Positions 41,922 to 50,714 of a stretch of DNA of 64,000 nucleotides are shown in pieces (within the stretch, counting starts at the first letter, position 1; each line of letters begins with the position of its first letter). The stretch is from Lactiplantibacillus pingfangensis (GTDB taxonomy: Bacteria > Bacillota > Bacilli > Lactobacillales > Lactobacillaceae): contig NZ_BJDG01000018.1 in the NCBI RefSeq assembly GCF_005404945.1, positions 1 through 64,000 on the forward strand, written 5' to 3'. The notes under the pieces are model-generated. The model saw nothing but the letters and a program-made list of their open reading frames with translations. It had not been told where the DNA came from and made no database searches. The position numbers were made by a program, and so were the translations under genes.

Positions 41922-44900
41922 TTAATTATGCCGGCGCTTACGCCCTAGGCCAATAAACCCAACTAGGCTAGTTAACGCTAATAAGACGCTGCCTAGTACT
42001 GGCTTGGTTGCTGAATCGTTTTCATCGGTTTGTGGTAACTTTGTCGTTGCCGGTGTTGCGGTCGCAACTGGCGTCAATTGTGCTTTAGCTGACACACCAG
42101 CTTGCACAGTCGCTGTTGTCATTAACTTCACAGGCTGTGTTGCAGGATCAGTAGTCTGAATCTGATCAGCATTAGTAGTGATTTGATCGGATTCAGGTAC
42201 AGTCACTGTCGGCTTAGTGCTTGGATCAACAGGATCAGCCGGGTCGCTTGGATCTGTCGGATCAGTTGGATCAATCTGATCGCCATCCCCATCAGTCTCG
42301 TCAGTATCCGGTGTCGTTGCCGCAGCGACCACCGTTACTTGGGCAGTCGCGGTGAAGACGTTCCCCGCGGCATCCGTATAGTGGTACGTCACTGGGTAAG
42401 TACCTGGAATAGCGGTATTGACGTCACCATCAACTTGAATCGCTTTCAAGTCGACTGGTTGACCGGTCGCATCCAACGCACTATCAAGATTATCAGCAGC
42501 AGACCAGGCCACATTGTCACCAGCCGTGAGGGTTGAATCTTTAGCTTTTAATGCGGCCTGTGACGCCTTGACCGTGATTGTCGCCGTTTTATTAATTGTG
42601 TTGCCGGCCGCATCCGTGTACTGATACGTTACGGTGTACACATTTGGCGTGGTGGGCTCAACTTGACCGCTAACTTGCACGTCAGCTAGTGTACCCGCAT
42701 TGCCGTCAGCATCTTTAACACTGACGAAATTGTCTTGCGCTTGCCAAGCTGATGTTTTTGGACCAGCGATTAAGTCAGTATCCGTAACTTGCAAATCAGC
42801 TTTAGTTTCAACAACATGAACCGTCACATCAGCCGCATGAGTCACGCCAAGACTGTCTGTATAACTCACCTTAACGACCTGATCACCAGCCGTATCAAGG
42901 TTCAATTGACTCGTATCCGCGACTAATTTACCATTAGCGATCGCATCAGCCACTGAAGTGTCTTGGCCGTCAACCGTCGTTAGTTCGTTAACTGCGGCGG
43001 CCAAATCAAATTGTGCCTTCGGACCAGCGATAACTGTCACTGGTGCGGTGGTAACTGCGGCTTGATTTGCCACCACGTGGATCGTCGTTGAATAATGATG
43101 CATGGTGCCGACACTATCCGTATAAGTCAGCGCAATTGGATAATCACCAGCTTGACTTAAATCCGGTTGCGAACTAGCAGTAATGTTCAAGCCAGTCAAA
43201 TCAGTAATCGGTTGACCATTAACATCCGTCGCGGCTGAGACCACCGTTAGCGGATTCCAACTAGTTTGACTGCCAGCAACAATCGTTTGATCTGGCGCAA
43301 CCGTCAAACTGGCTTTACTTTCAAGTACATGCACAACGGCACTCGCTTGTTGTGTATAGCCGTAGCTATCTGTGTATGAGAAGACCACCGTATAATCACG
43401 ATCGCCCAGTCCCGGCGTATGCACATCAATCTTATGCACATTAGTATCCCCGTTTACGCTGTAAATCGTGACCCAGGGACTAATGTCGGCATTGGTTAAT
43501 AAGTCAGTCCCATCACCATCTACTAGTTCGGACAGACTTTGCTTTCGTCCCCAACCAACATTAGGGCCGGCAACGATAGTTAAATCTTGCGTTGCAATTT
43601 GTGAACGAACTGCCGGTGACCAAATATAAGTCATCGTTCCAGCCGGATTAGCATCGCCTTGATATAGCGCCATTAACGCGGTACTCGTATAAGTCGGACC
43701 ACCATCTGTACTTTGCCAAGTACCTTCCGGCGTTGGCACATTGGTTAGATCAACACCAACGAACCGGTCTAACAAAACTTTATCAAAAGTCATCAACCGG
43801 GTTGTGGCATTAACGGTAATCTTTTGTAAGTTCGGGGTTGTTTGGAACATATGTGCCACATCAGTCAAATTACTCATATCAAACATTGAAATATCAATCG
43901 TTTTGATTGGGAGGTTGGCGAACATCAACCCCATCTTAGTTGCTTTACTCGTATTGAAATGATTGATCAGATCCTGAATGGTCGCCTCAGACATCGCGGC
44001 ACCATTAAACATGCCTGAAAAATTAGTTACTGCGGCAGTTGTCCAACCCGCAACAGTCGGATCAGTCGTCCAATCCCCGATTTGTAAGCCAGTCGTTAAG
44101 GATTTTGTATTCCCAAACAATTGACTCATATTGTCTACGGTTTTAGTATCCCAGCCGCGAAGATCCAATGAGGTCAGACCCGTATCATTCAGAAACATCC
44201 CGCCCATATGAACCGTCTGGGTCGTATTAATTTTCCAACTCGTTAAATCCAGAGACTTTAATTGAGCACTACTACCAAACATTCCCGTAAATTCAGTGAC
44301 GTTGCTAACATCCCAATAAGTCTGGCCGGTCGTCGGATCAACCGTCGTTGCAATTGGCAGTTCAGACGCACTAACCGTATTAAACATGTCTAAAAAGCTA
44401 GTCGCTTTGCTTGTTTGCCATTTGGTAATCCCGGAGAAATCAGTAACTTGATCACCAGCGAATAGATAGCCAAAATCGGTGGTATTTGACACATCCAAAT
44501 TTTCCAAGCCATCAATTTCTGTCAGCGGATCATTGCCGCCCCAGTCATTCGCGTTCTTGAAAAATAGATAACTAATTGAATCACCGGCAATGACATTCGG
44601 TTCAATGACCACTTTAGTAATCCGTGACCGCAAAATGCGACTTGGATTATCTGATGAGTATAATTGCGTACTTTCCCACGGCGCGCCACCAGTACCAAGC
44701 GTACCGGAACCGATCGTTAAAACGCCATCGCTAGTAACCGTCCAGGCACTCGTTCCCCAAACACCACTACCAATAGTCACGGCATCCGCTTTGACTAAAC
44801 TGGCGCGTGACAACTTATTTTCTTGCACCGCCGCGGCAGCTACGGCCGTCGTCGTTAATTGTTTGAGATTGCTGACAACCGCTGCTTGAGACAACTGATC

Positions 44901-45518
44901 AGTGGTCTCAGTGGTCAAATTAGTGGTAGCCGTGCCAACCTCATCAGTGGTAACTGAATCTGTTGTCGCTTGATCAGACGCTGACGTTGTGGTCGCAGCA
45001 TCGGCGGCTGTTTCCAGCGTCGTTGCGGCTGCTGAGGTCGTCGTGTCAGAACTCATTACTTGGTTGTTTGTCTCAATTGTTTTGTTGCTGTCGTTAACTA
45101 TTTTGTTAGCATTGGCCGCCGTAGTCGTTGACGTACTTGCATTACTAGTCGCGCTTACTGCACTCGCCGAAGAACTGGCAGCTGACGCCGTTGCTGTAGT
45201 CGCTGTATCTGCTTTTGATGAGCTGGTCGATTCGGCTGTAGTCGTCACCGTTTCAGAAGCTTGTGAAGCTGTCGTAGTGGTGGTGGCATCAGTTGAACTG
45301 GTGCTAGTGCTGCTCGATAACGCCACTTGTGACTGGCTGATAGCACTCGCCTTAGTTGACTCACTGGTTGTTGTCGCTGAACTTGACTGTTCAGTTGTGT
45401 CCGCACGGCTCGTCAGAGTGTTCAAATTAATTGTGACAACGGCCATCCCGGCGAAAATCCAGAAACGCCCTTTTTTATACATTTTATAAGTTAATTTGTT
45501 AGTTTGATTTTGCTTCAT
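41922..45518 (-). CDS. LPxTG surface protein with DUF285 and Ig-like repeats (2)
   Basis: A 1198-residue paralogue of the preceding protein. Signal YKMYKKGRFWIFAG, then a very long Ser/Thr/Ala stretch (about residues 40-235). DUF285 repeats (about 250-610) include WDTKTVDNMSQLFGN and ISMFDMSNLTDVAHMF. Five Ig-like repeats follow (openers DLTIVAGPNVGW, QTIVAGSQTSW, VTVIAGPKAQF and two more). An Asp/Pro-rich linker (DPTDPTDPSDPADPVDP) precedes LPQTDE, a membrane span and RKRRHN. ATG at 45518 has GGGGAG. Separate promoters are likely, since about 275 bases and a terminator lie between the two genes. Confidence 0.9.
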   Translation of the reverse strand: MKQNQTNKLTYKMYKKGRFWIFAGMAVVTINLNTLTSRADTTEQSSSATTTSESTKASAISQSQVALSSSTSTSSTDATTTTTASQASETVTTTAESTSSSKADTATTATASAASSSASAVSATSNASTSTTTAANANKIVNDSNKTIETNNQVMSSDTTTSAAATTLETAADAATTTSASDQATTDSVTTDEVGTATTNLTTETTDQLSQAAVVSNLKQLTTTAVAAAAVQENKLSRASLVKADAVTIGSGVWGTSAWTVTSDGVLTIGSGTLGTGGAPWESTQLYSSDNPSRILRSRITKVVIEPNVIAGDSISYLFFKNANDWGGNDPLTEIDGLENLDVSNTTDFGYLFAGDQVTDFSGITKWQTSKATSFLDMFNTVSASELPIATTVDPTTGQTYWDVSNVTEFTGMFGSSAQLKSLDLTSWKINTTQTVHMGGMFLNDTGLTSLDLRGWDTKTVDNMSQLFGNTKSLTTGLQIGDWTTDPTVAGWTTAAVTNFSGMFNGAAMSEATIQDLINHFNTSKATKMGLMFANLPIKTIDISMFDMSNLTDVAHMFQTTPNLQKITVNATTRLMTFDKVLLDRFVGVDLTNVPTPEGTWQSTDGGPTYTSTALMALYQGDANPAGTMTYIWSPAVRSQIATQDLTIVAGPNVGWGRKQSLSELVDGDGTDLLTNADISPWVTIYSVNGDTNVHKIDVHTPGLGDRDYTVVFSYTDSYGYTQQASAVVHVLESKASLTVAPDQTIVAGSQTSWNPLTVVSAATDVNGQPITDLTGLNITASSQPDLSQAGDYPIALTYTDSVGTMHHYSTTIHVVANQAAVTTAPVTVIAGPKAQFDLAAAVNELTTVDGQDTSVADAIANGKLVADTSQLNLDTAGDQVVKVSYTDSLGVTHAADVTVHVVETKADLQVTDTDLIAGPKTSAWQAQDNFVSVKDADGNAGTLADVQVSGQVEPTTPNVYTVTYQYTDAAGNTINKTATITVKASQAALKAKDSTLTAGDNVAWSAADNLDSALDATGQPVDLKAIQVDGDVNTAIPGTYPVTYHYTDAAGNVFTATAQVTVVAAATTPDTDETDGDGDQIDPTDPTDPSDPADPVDPSTKPTVTVPESDQITTNADQIQTTDPATQPVKLMTTATVQAGVSAKAQLTPVATATPATTKLPQTDENDSATKPVLGSVLLALTSLVGFIGLGRKRRHN

Positions 45519-45956
45519 GATCCTACTCCCCATTTCAAATCTATTCTGCAAACTTAAATAAACATAAAAAACGCCTAATTCTTATGTAAAACAGGTCTTA
45601 CTTATACGATTCGTTTATACCCCATAACTGAAATCGGCTATTTATGCCCACATGACAAACATCTGACAAATTCATTAATAAGTGATATTAATCGCAACGA
45701 TTAATAGATAAATACATTTTCTATTCATAATGTAACACTTTTAGGCGATCAAATCCAATAATTTCTGTTATATACTGATTATAAATTTGTTATTTCTAAA
45801 AACGTTAAGAAGGTTAACATTCCAGGCTTTCAGCCCATAAAATCCAGCATCCAAACAACTAGACCAATTTGCCATGTGTGTGAATTGCGATGTGATATTT
45901 TCCTCAAAATACGGCAAGCATTCACCAGACCAAGTCCCATCAAACTAAACAGCCTA
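45519..45956. other. AT-rich intergenic region before surface-protein gene 2
   Basis: No gene supported. It is AT-rich and should hold the promoter of the surface protein, but I could not choose one. No clear repeat or operator was seen. Confidence 0.4.
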
Positions 45957-45997
45957 CAAAAAAAGTTCAACCATCATTTGGGATGGCCGAACTTTTT
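45957..45997 (-). terminator. Terminator of small gene 45996-46271
   Basis: AAAAAGTTCGGCCATCC pairs with GGATGATGG..GAACTTTTTTT across a short loop; it overlaps the stop codon. Confidence 0.8.
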
Positions 45998-46271
45998 AAT
46001 GGGGCTGTTTGACGAACTGTGCCAGTAACGTCATCAACGTTGTCACTGTCGTTGGATAGTCCGTCGTATGTTGTAATAAATAACTGACTAATTTACTTTG
46101 ATATAAAACGGTCGTTGCGGTTTGACCATTGGTTTGTAGCAACGTCTTACGAAATTCATTCAATAATTGCTGTAACTGCGCTTGCATTGGATCGGCTCGA
46201 TCTAAAGTCAGCGCCGCGCGACTAATCGCGTCCAACACCATCGCCTGGGTTATTTTTTGTTTAGTTGTCAT
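45996..46271 (-). CDS. Small helical protein, possibly enterocin-A-immunity-like
   Basis: A 91-residue protein predicted to be all helix, with amphipathic segments MQAQLQQLLNEFRKTLLQ and VLYQSKLVSYLLQHT. Size and leucine pattern recall the four-helix enterocin A immunity family, but no bacteriocin gene is adjacent and the similarity is only by eye. ATG at 46271 has AAAGGTGGGGG at long spacing (11). It is divergent from the zinc-ribbon membrane protein. Confidence 0.5.
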   Translation of the reverse strand: MTTKQKITQAMVLDAISRAALTLDRADPMQAQLQQLLNEFRKTLLQTNGQTATTVLYQSKLVSYLLQHTTDYPTTVTTLMTLLAQFVKQPH

Positions 46272-46412
46272 GTGCTTCAGATCCCCCACCTTTAGAATAC
46301 TTCTAAGTATACACTGCCTTTTCAGAAAAACGCCAATAAAAGTTTGCAAATTGCCGACTAGCGGTAAATGTGTTAGGATATGCCATTACCTAGCTATGGA
46401 GGTTGCCTTATA

Positions 46413-46829
46413 ATGAAACCAAATTCTAAATTTTTACAACGGCTACAACGGTTCATGATTGGCCGTTATGGTCAAAATGATACCTTAAATAAATTTTTGA
46501 ACAACTTAGCCTTAATTTTAATCGTTGTCAGCTTTTTTCCAAAGGTCACTTGGCTGGCACTAGTCGCCCTGCTCCTACTGGTGATTAGTTATTGGCGCCT
46601 GTTCTCTAAAAAAATCTATACGCAAGTTGCGATTAACCGCGGCTTTCAACGCATTTGGTTGCCGTTAACGCGCCCAGTGACCCGTCTAGGCTATCAACTA
46701 AAACAACATTGGCGTTACCGTTTCTTCCATTGTAGCGACTGCCATCAACGCATTCGGATTCCTCGTCATCATGGTCGGGTACGGGTCACTTGTCCAAAAT
46801 GCGGCCATCAATTCGACGCGCGCACTTAA
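46413..46829 (+). CDS. Membrane protein with C-terminal zinc ribbon
   Basis: A 138-residue protein. Two hydrophobic segments lie at about residues 28-60, and the C-terminus carries a zinc ribbon with CSDC near residue 107 and CPKC near 129 (two CxxC knuckles 20 residues apart). A similar arrangement is common in Lactobacillales. Function unknown. GGAGG precedes the ATG at 46413; upstream in-frame codons lack a ribosome site. Confidence 0.8.
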   Translation: MKPNSKFLQRLQRFMIGRYGQNDTLNKFLNNLALILIVVSFFPKVTWLALVALLLLVISYWRLFSKKIYTQVAINRGFQRIWLPLTRPVTRLGYQLKQHWRYRFFHCSDCHQRIRIPRHHGRVRVTCPKCGHQFDART

Positions 46830-46832
46830 CGG

Positions 46833-46872
46833 CCTATTTCTGAAATCACAAAACTTTTTTTCAGAAATAACT
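46833..46872 (+). terminator. Inverted repeat/terminator after the zinc-ribbon gene
   Basis: TATTTCTGAAA pairs with TTTCAGAAATA; an internal T-run is present but the 3' U-tract is poor. Confidence 0.45.
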
Positions 46873-46941
46873 TACGAAGCGCGCTTTTTTCTGGTACAGT
46901 GACCTATTGTGTCTACTGGACGGAAAAAGGAGAATTTTAGC

Positions 46942-48387
46942 ATGCAAACTAAGTCACATTCAAACCCAAATCTAATCATGATTGGGTTATTACTCGGGGG
47001 CTTTGTGGGTATGTTTAGTGAAACTGCGCTGAACATCGCACTCCCTCAATTGGAACAACAATTACAAGTCAATACTGGAACGATTCAATGGCTCGTCACC
47101 GGTTACTTGTTAATGGTCGGGATCATGTTGCCATTATCGAGCTTATTGACTAAACATTTCACCACCCGACAACTATTAATTTTCGCTTTAGGTGATTTCA
47201 TTGTCGGCGCCATTGTCTCGGCCTTAGCAGGTAGCTTTGCGGTACTGCTGGTTGGTCGAATGATTCAAGGTATCGCCACTGGCCTGATTCTGCCATTGAT
47301 TTTTATTGTTTTATTGGCGGTTTATCCACCTGAAAAACGTGGTGCGGCCATGGGATTTGTCGGCTTGGTCATCATGTTTGCCCCGGCGTTAGGCCCGACC
47401 TTAGCCGGCATCATTTTAGGGGCATTATCGTGGCACTGGATCTTCTGGCTATTTGTGCCATTATTAGCGATTGCCCTAATTATTACCTTAATGTTCATGC
47501 AAAATGTCTCCGAAGTGACGAAGCCAAAAGTTGACGTTTTATCAATTATTTTATCATCGTTTGGTTTTGGCGGTTTAGTCATTGGTGCCAGTTTGGCCGG
47601 TGATAAAGGCTGGGGGAGTCCTATGGTCTTAATTGCTTTAGCGATTGGGATCGTTTGCCTAGTTTTCTATTGCCAACGTCAACTCCATTTGGAAACGCCA
47701 ATTTTGAACTTGCGTGCTTTTAGCTTCAAAAAATTCAGTGTTGGAACCATTCTCGTCATGATCGACTTCGGGATTATCATGTCTTCCATGTACTTACTCC
47801 CCATGTACTGGCAAAAGGGATTAGTCGTTCCAGTCGCAATGACCGGGGTGCTAATGTTGCCCGGCGGGATCGTCAATGCGATTGTTTCGGCAACTGCTGG
47901 TCGCTTATTTGACAATTATGGTGCCAAATATCTAACCCGAATTGGCTTTGCCATCAGCTTCGTCGGTGCTTTGATGCTGATCTTCACCACGACACACTCT
48001 GCTTACTGGTATGTTGTTCTAGCCCATATCATCTTAATGATTGGGGCACCACTGGCAATGTCACCCGCTCAAACTTATGGCTTGAACGCCTTACGCGGCC
48101 CAGTTGCCGCCGATGGGAGTACCATTTTGAATACCTTGCAGCAAATTTTAGGTGCCTTGGCAACCGCCATTGCAACTAGTTTGTTGGGCATTGGTCAAGC
48201 AGCTAGTCACGCGACGGGCGCAACGGCCTTTGTTCACGGTGTCCATTATGGCTTCTGGTTTACCTTGGCGCTATCAGTCCTAGGTTTCTTCCTCTCGATG
48301 CTCGTCAGCAACGAACCCGAAAAATCTATTGATCCTTTAGCTGAAAAACGGGCCGCCGAGAAAGCCAGTCAAACTTCCGCTGAATAA
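46942..48387 (+). CDS. MFS multidrug exporter, DHA2 (EmrB/QacA) type
   Basis: A 481-residue, 14-helix drug:H+ antiporter. Motif C GLVIMFAPALGPTLAGIILG near residue 145 and motif A-like LVGRMIQGIATGLILPL near 105 are visible. AAGGAG precedes the ATG at 46942. A hydrophilic C-terminal tail rich in Glu/Lys closes the protein. Substrates unknown; single gene with terminator. Confidence 0.88.
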   Translation: MQTKSHSNPNLIMIGLLLGGFVGMFSETALNIALPQLEQQLQVNTGTIQWLVTGYLLMVGIMLPLSSLLTKHFTTRQLLIFALGDFIVGAIVSALAGSFAVLLVGRMIQGIATGLILPLIFIVLLAVYPPEKRGAAMGFVGLVIMFAPALGPTLAGIILGALSWHWIFWLFVPLLAIALIITLMFMQNVSEVTKPKVDVLSIILSSFGFGGLVIGASLAGDKGWGSPMVLIALAIGIVCLVFYCQRQLHLETPILNLRAFSFKKFSVGTILVMIDFGIIMSSMYLLPMYWQKGLVVPVAMTGVLMLPGGIVNAIVSATAGRLFDNYGAKYLTRIGFAISFVGALMLIFTTTHSAYWYVVLAHIILMIGAPLAMSPAQTYGLNALRGPVAADGSTILNTLQQILGALATAIATSLLGIGQAASHATGATAFVHGVHYGFWFTLALSVLGFFLSMLVSNEPEKSIDPLAEKRAAEKASQTSAE

Positions 48388-48408
48388 TCTTAATTAGTCA
48401 CCAAAATG

Positions 48409-48441
48409 AAACGTTGGGTCGTTGAAACCCAACGTTTTTTT
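48409..48441 (+). terminator. Terminator after DHA2 exporter
   Basis: AAACGTTGGGT/ACCCAACGTTT hairpin with T7. Confidence 0.9.
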
Positions 48442-48509
48442 GATTGCACTTTTAGGCGTAATCCGCCACAATAGAGATGACGGATTAAACAAGGAGTATT
48501 TAAATTTCA

Positions 48510-48701
48510 ATGGAAATTATAATTAATCTAATTATCGGAACTAGTGTCATTTTGGCGCTCATTTGTTGGGGGCTTACCGGTTATTACTTTCACCAAGTTC
48601 AAAAATTAATGGCAACTATTTGGCTATTAGCTGGCATTGCCGCTGCCGGGGTTGCAGGTTTCTTCATTTGGACTGCAATTCCGCTTTGGACCAGCATTTA
48701 A
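48510..48701 (+). CDS. Small membrane protein of two helices
   Basis: A 63-residue hydrophobic protein with membrane segments at about 4-26 and 35-60 and a short polar turn (HQVQKL). AAGGAG lies 13 bases before the ATG. Its stop codon TAAGGAG contains the ribosome site of the next gene, so the two are translationally linked. Confidence 0.65.
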   Translation: MEIIINLIIGTSVILALICWGLTGYYFHQVQKLMATIWLLAGIAAAGVAGFFIWTAIPLWTSI

Positions 48702-48713
48702 GGAGCGTTTTTG

Positions 48714-49010
48714 ATGATGAATCCAGCCGATGTTTTTAATAAATATCTCAATAAGTACCAGATTACGATGCAACACCCTGAACATGGCCTCGTCATGCTC
48801 ACCTCACCAGTTTGGCCGGCACATCCTGAATTGCAAGCACAAGTTCTACAAGCCCTTGAAAGCTTTAATGGCGTTCATCAAGTGACGGTAAACAGTTCGG
48901 AACAACTGGTCATGCGCTATGATTCAGATCAATTACGTAAAATGAATCCATTAACGTTATTCTCAGTGGAACGACGGTTGAGTCGTCAATATCATCATGC
49001 TGGGTACTAA
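48714..49010 (+). CDS. 98-residue protein, HMA-like fold suspected
   Basis: A soluble protein whose middle part (LMVLTSP..ALESFNGVHQVTVNSSEQLVMRY, residues about 28-72) has the beta-alpha-beta-beta rhythm of heavy-metal-associated domains but no CxxC. The C-terminus is basic. AGGAG at the end of the preceding gene serves ATG 48714. Function unknown; the coupling to a small membrane protein suggests a joint role at the membrane. Confidence 0.6.
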   Translation: MMNPADVFNKYLNKYQITMQHPEHGLVMLTSPVWPAHPELQAQVLQALESFNGVHQVTVNSSEQLVMRYDSDQLRKMNPLTLFSVERRLSRQYHHAGY

Positions 49011-49064
49011 AAAGGTTAAGCCAAAATCCACCGTGTTTAGGCCGATTTTGACTTAACCTTTTTT
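49010..49064. terminator. Bidirectional terminator
   Basis: AAAAGGTTAAG.CAAAATC pairs with GATTTTG.CTTAACCTTTTTT. The next 280 bases, to 49347, are AT-rich with no gene seen. Confidence 0.88.
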
Positions 49065-49347
49065 GATTCTGCTGTTTTGGAATTAGAAAAGCGGTTTGGT
49101 CACTACATGTGAGTCCACCTCATTTGAAGCTAGCTTACACGCCGTTTTTCCTAAGCAAACAGCCCAAAATAAACCAACGCAATTACCAACCTACCAACTA
49201 AACTAGTCAGTAATCCTCACATTCCATCGCCCATTGTTACTACAAAAATCGCTTGAACGATAAAATATCCTAATGGAATAATACTACCAATCAGGTTAGT
49301 TTTATTCAGCGATGATACTTTAATCAATATTATTGAGTTATCTCTTA

Positions 49348-49811
49348 CTATTCCCTCAATAAATCATCATGTAGTGTACTATTCACCTGAATTAAATCTT
49401 TTCTGGAACAATCAAACATGAACTTCCCGACACTAAGATACTCTGACACGGGCTCTTGATCAACGTAATATAGATCACCATGACAGCTTACCTTAACAAA
49501 TAAATAATTTCCAATTGCTACATTATCGTCAATAATCGTGTATTCGCACCAGTTCCCAGCATTCATTCTTTTTACACTACCAAACAGTGCAATTTTACAA
49601 TCATATTGATCTCCAACCAGCATAAAATTAAAGTTATTATTGCTTACTAATGCAGAGTCATCAAAACAAACATCTATTGTTTTATTTGTTTTTTATCAGC
49701 GATAGATAGGCGGTTAATTAGAGGCTTTGTTATTTCTAAAATAGATTTAGCGTCTGATTTTGATAAGAAATTAGGTTCGTCAATGGTTGCAACACTACTG
49801 GACAATTTCAT
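49348..49811 (-). pseudogene. Frameshifted hypothetical gene in AT-rich patch
   Basis: Two minus-strand frames join at an A6 run (plus strand T6, 49689-49694). The 5' part (ATG at 49811) codes a 43-residue piece ending LSIADKKQIKQ and stops. The 3' part, open from about 49692, reads KTIDVCFDDSALVSN and continues to the stop at 49348. The 91-residue frame from ATG 49623 has no ribosome site, so it is not a gene by itself. A single-base indel in the A6 run would restore about 155 residues. No family recognised; base composition is much richer in A+T than its neighbours. Confidence 0.5.
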
Positions 49812-49894
49812 TTCGAGTTCACTATGCCGTTTGGCATTGGTAGGCTCAAATGTGTTTGTCTATTTAATATAAGTTAATTCCTTTCAGTAATCAT

Positions 49895-50203
49895 CTATTT
49901 GATAATAAGATTTAATGTTTCAGGCTGAACTTGAATGAGCTGGAGCAAGCGGCGTGCAGTACTGCTTGGGTGACTGTTACCAGCTTCCCATGATTCGACA
50001 GTACGAGGTGAAACCCCAATGTAATCCGCAAATACACGTTGGGTAACGGCCATCTCACTCCGAACTGTTTTAATGGCCGTAGCATCAAAATCTGGTACAG
50101 GCTTTAGTGAAACAGCGTGTGTAGTAACATGAGATTCATCGCCATGCAACGCAGCAGTTGCTTGCCGGATTGAAATTTGTAATGGTGTCAGTTTTTTAGT
50201 CAT
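49895..50203 (-). CDS. HigA/NadS-like antitoxin, XRE family
   Basis: A 102-residue DNA-binding protein. The C-terminal half has a helix-turn-helix: MAVTQRVFADYIGVSPRTVESWEAG lies at about residues 50-75. It overlaps the toxin stop by four bases (ATGA), the usual coupling of toxin-first HigBA pairs. It should neutralise the toxin and repress the shared operator at 50596-50639. Confidence 0.85.
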   Translation of the reverse strand: MTKKLTPLQISIRQATAALHGDESHVTTHAVSLKPVPDFDATAIKTVRSEMAVTQRVFADYIGVSPRTVESWEAGNSHPSSTARRLLQLIQVQPETLNLIIK

Positions 50204-50583
50204 TTTATTATTCCTTTCTTCAATAACTTTGAGAACTTCAACAGGTCAGCCTTTTCAACATCAGTTAAGCTTTCCTTATCAGACTTTCCATAGAAACCGA
50301 CAAACCATAAGGTACGATTATGCACGGCAAAATAGATTGTCCGATAACTACCACTCTTACCCCCGTTGCTATCCGAGTCGGCGTAACGATATTTAAATGC
50401 GCCACCAGTACCAGGTACAATCGCACCGGGAAACTGCTTCCCGTGATTGTTAGCTGGTAAATTTAGGTGATATGTCTTGATTGCAGTTTCAAAGTCAATT
50501 TTGTGTTCGTTAGTGAGGCCTGCTTTTTGCCAAAGCTCGTTGAACTGGTCAGTATATTTGAAATAAAGTTTGTTATCAGTCAT
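50200..50583 (-). CDS. RelE/HigB-type toxin
   Basis: A 127-residue protein. RELE-like core GGKSGSYRTIYFAVHNRTLWFVGFY near residues 75-100 and DKESLTDVEKADLLKFSKLL at the end match toxins of the NadS/HigB group that act as ribosome-dependent mRNA interferases. ATG at 50583 with AAGGAA. It is the first gene of a two-gene unit with a strong palindromic operator. Confidence 0.83.
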   Translation of the reverse strand: MTDNKLYFKYTDQFNELWQKAGLTNEHKIDFETAIKTYHLNLPANNHGKQFPGAIVPGTGGAFKYRYADSDSNGGKSGSYRTIYFAVHNRTLWFVGFYGKSDKESLTDVEKADLLKFSKLLKKGIIK

Positions 50584-50595
50584 GGGATTTCCTTC

Positions 50596-50639
50596 TGCCA
50601 ACTACGATAATATCGTATACTATAATATCGTAGTTGGCA
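50596..50639. promoter_or_regulatory. Operator-promoter of the toxin-antitoxin pair
   Basis: TGCCAACTACGATA (50596-50609) and its exact complement TATCGTAGTTGGCA (50626-50639) form a 14-base perfect inverted repeat around a 16-base AT-rich centre. ACGATATTAT also repeats directly. Autorepression by the antitoxin is expected. Confidence 0.8.
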
Positions 50640-50714
50640 ATATATTTGTTTGGAAAATAAGCGTCAATTTTTTCTTGGCTATCCTTGGATTAGTTCGTTT
50701 CCGCCTCAGCGAGT

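Noticed and set aside
44989-45489. 166-residue plus-strand ORF, Val/Ala/Leu rich
   Set aside because: Antisense shadow of the Ser/Thr-rich stalk of the surface protein; the composition follows from the repeat codons.
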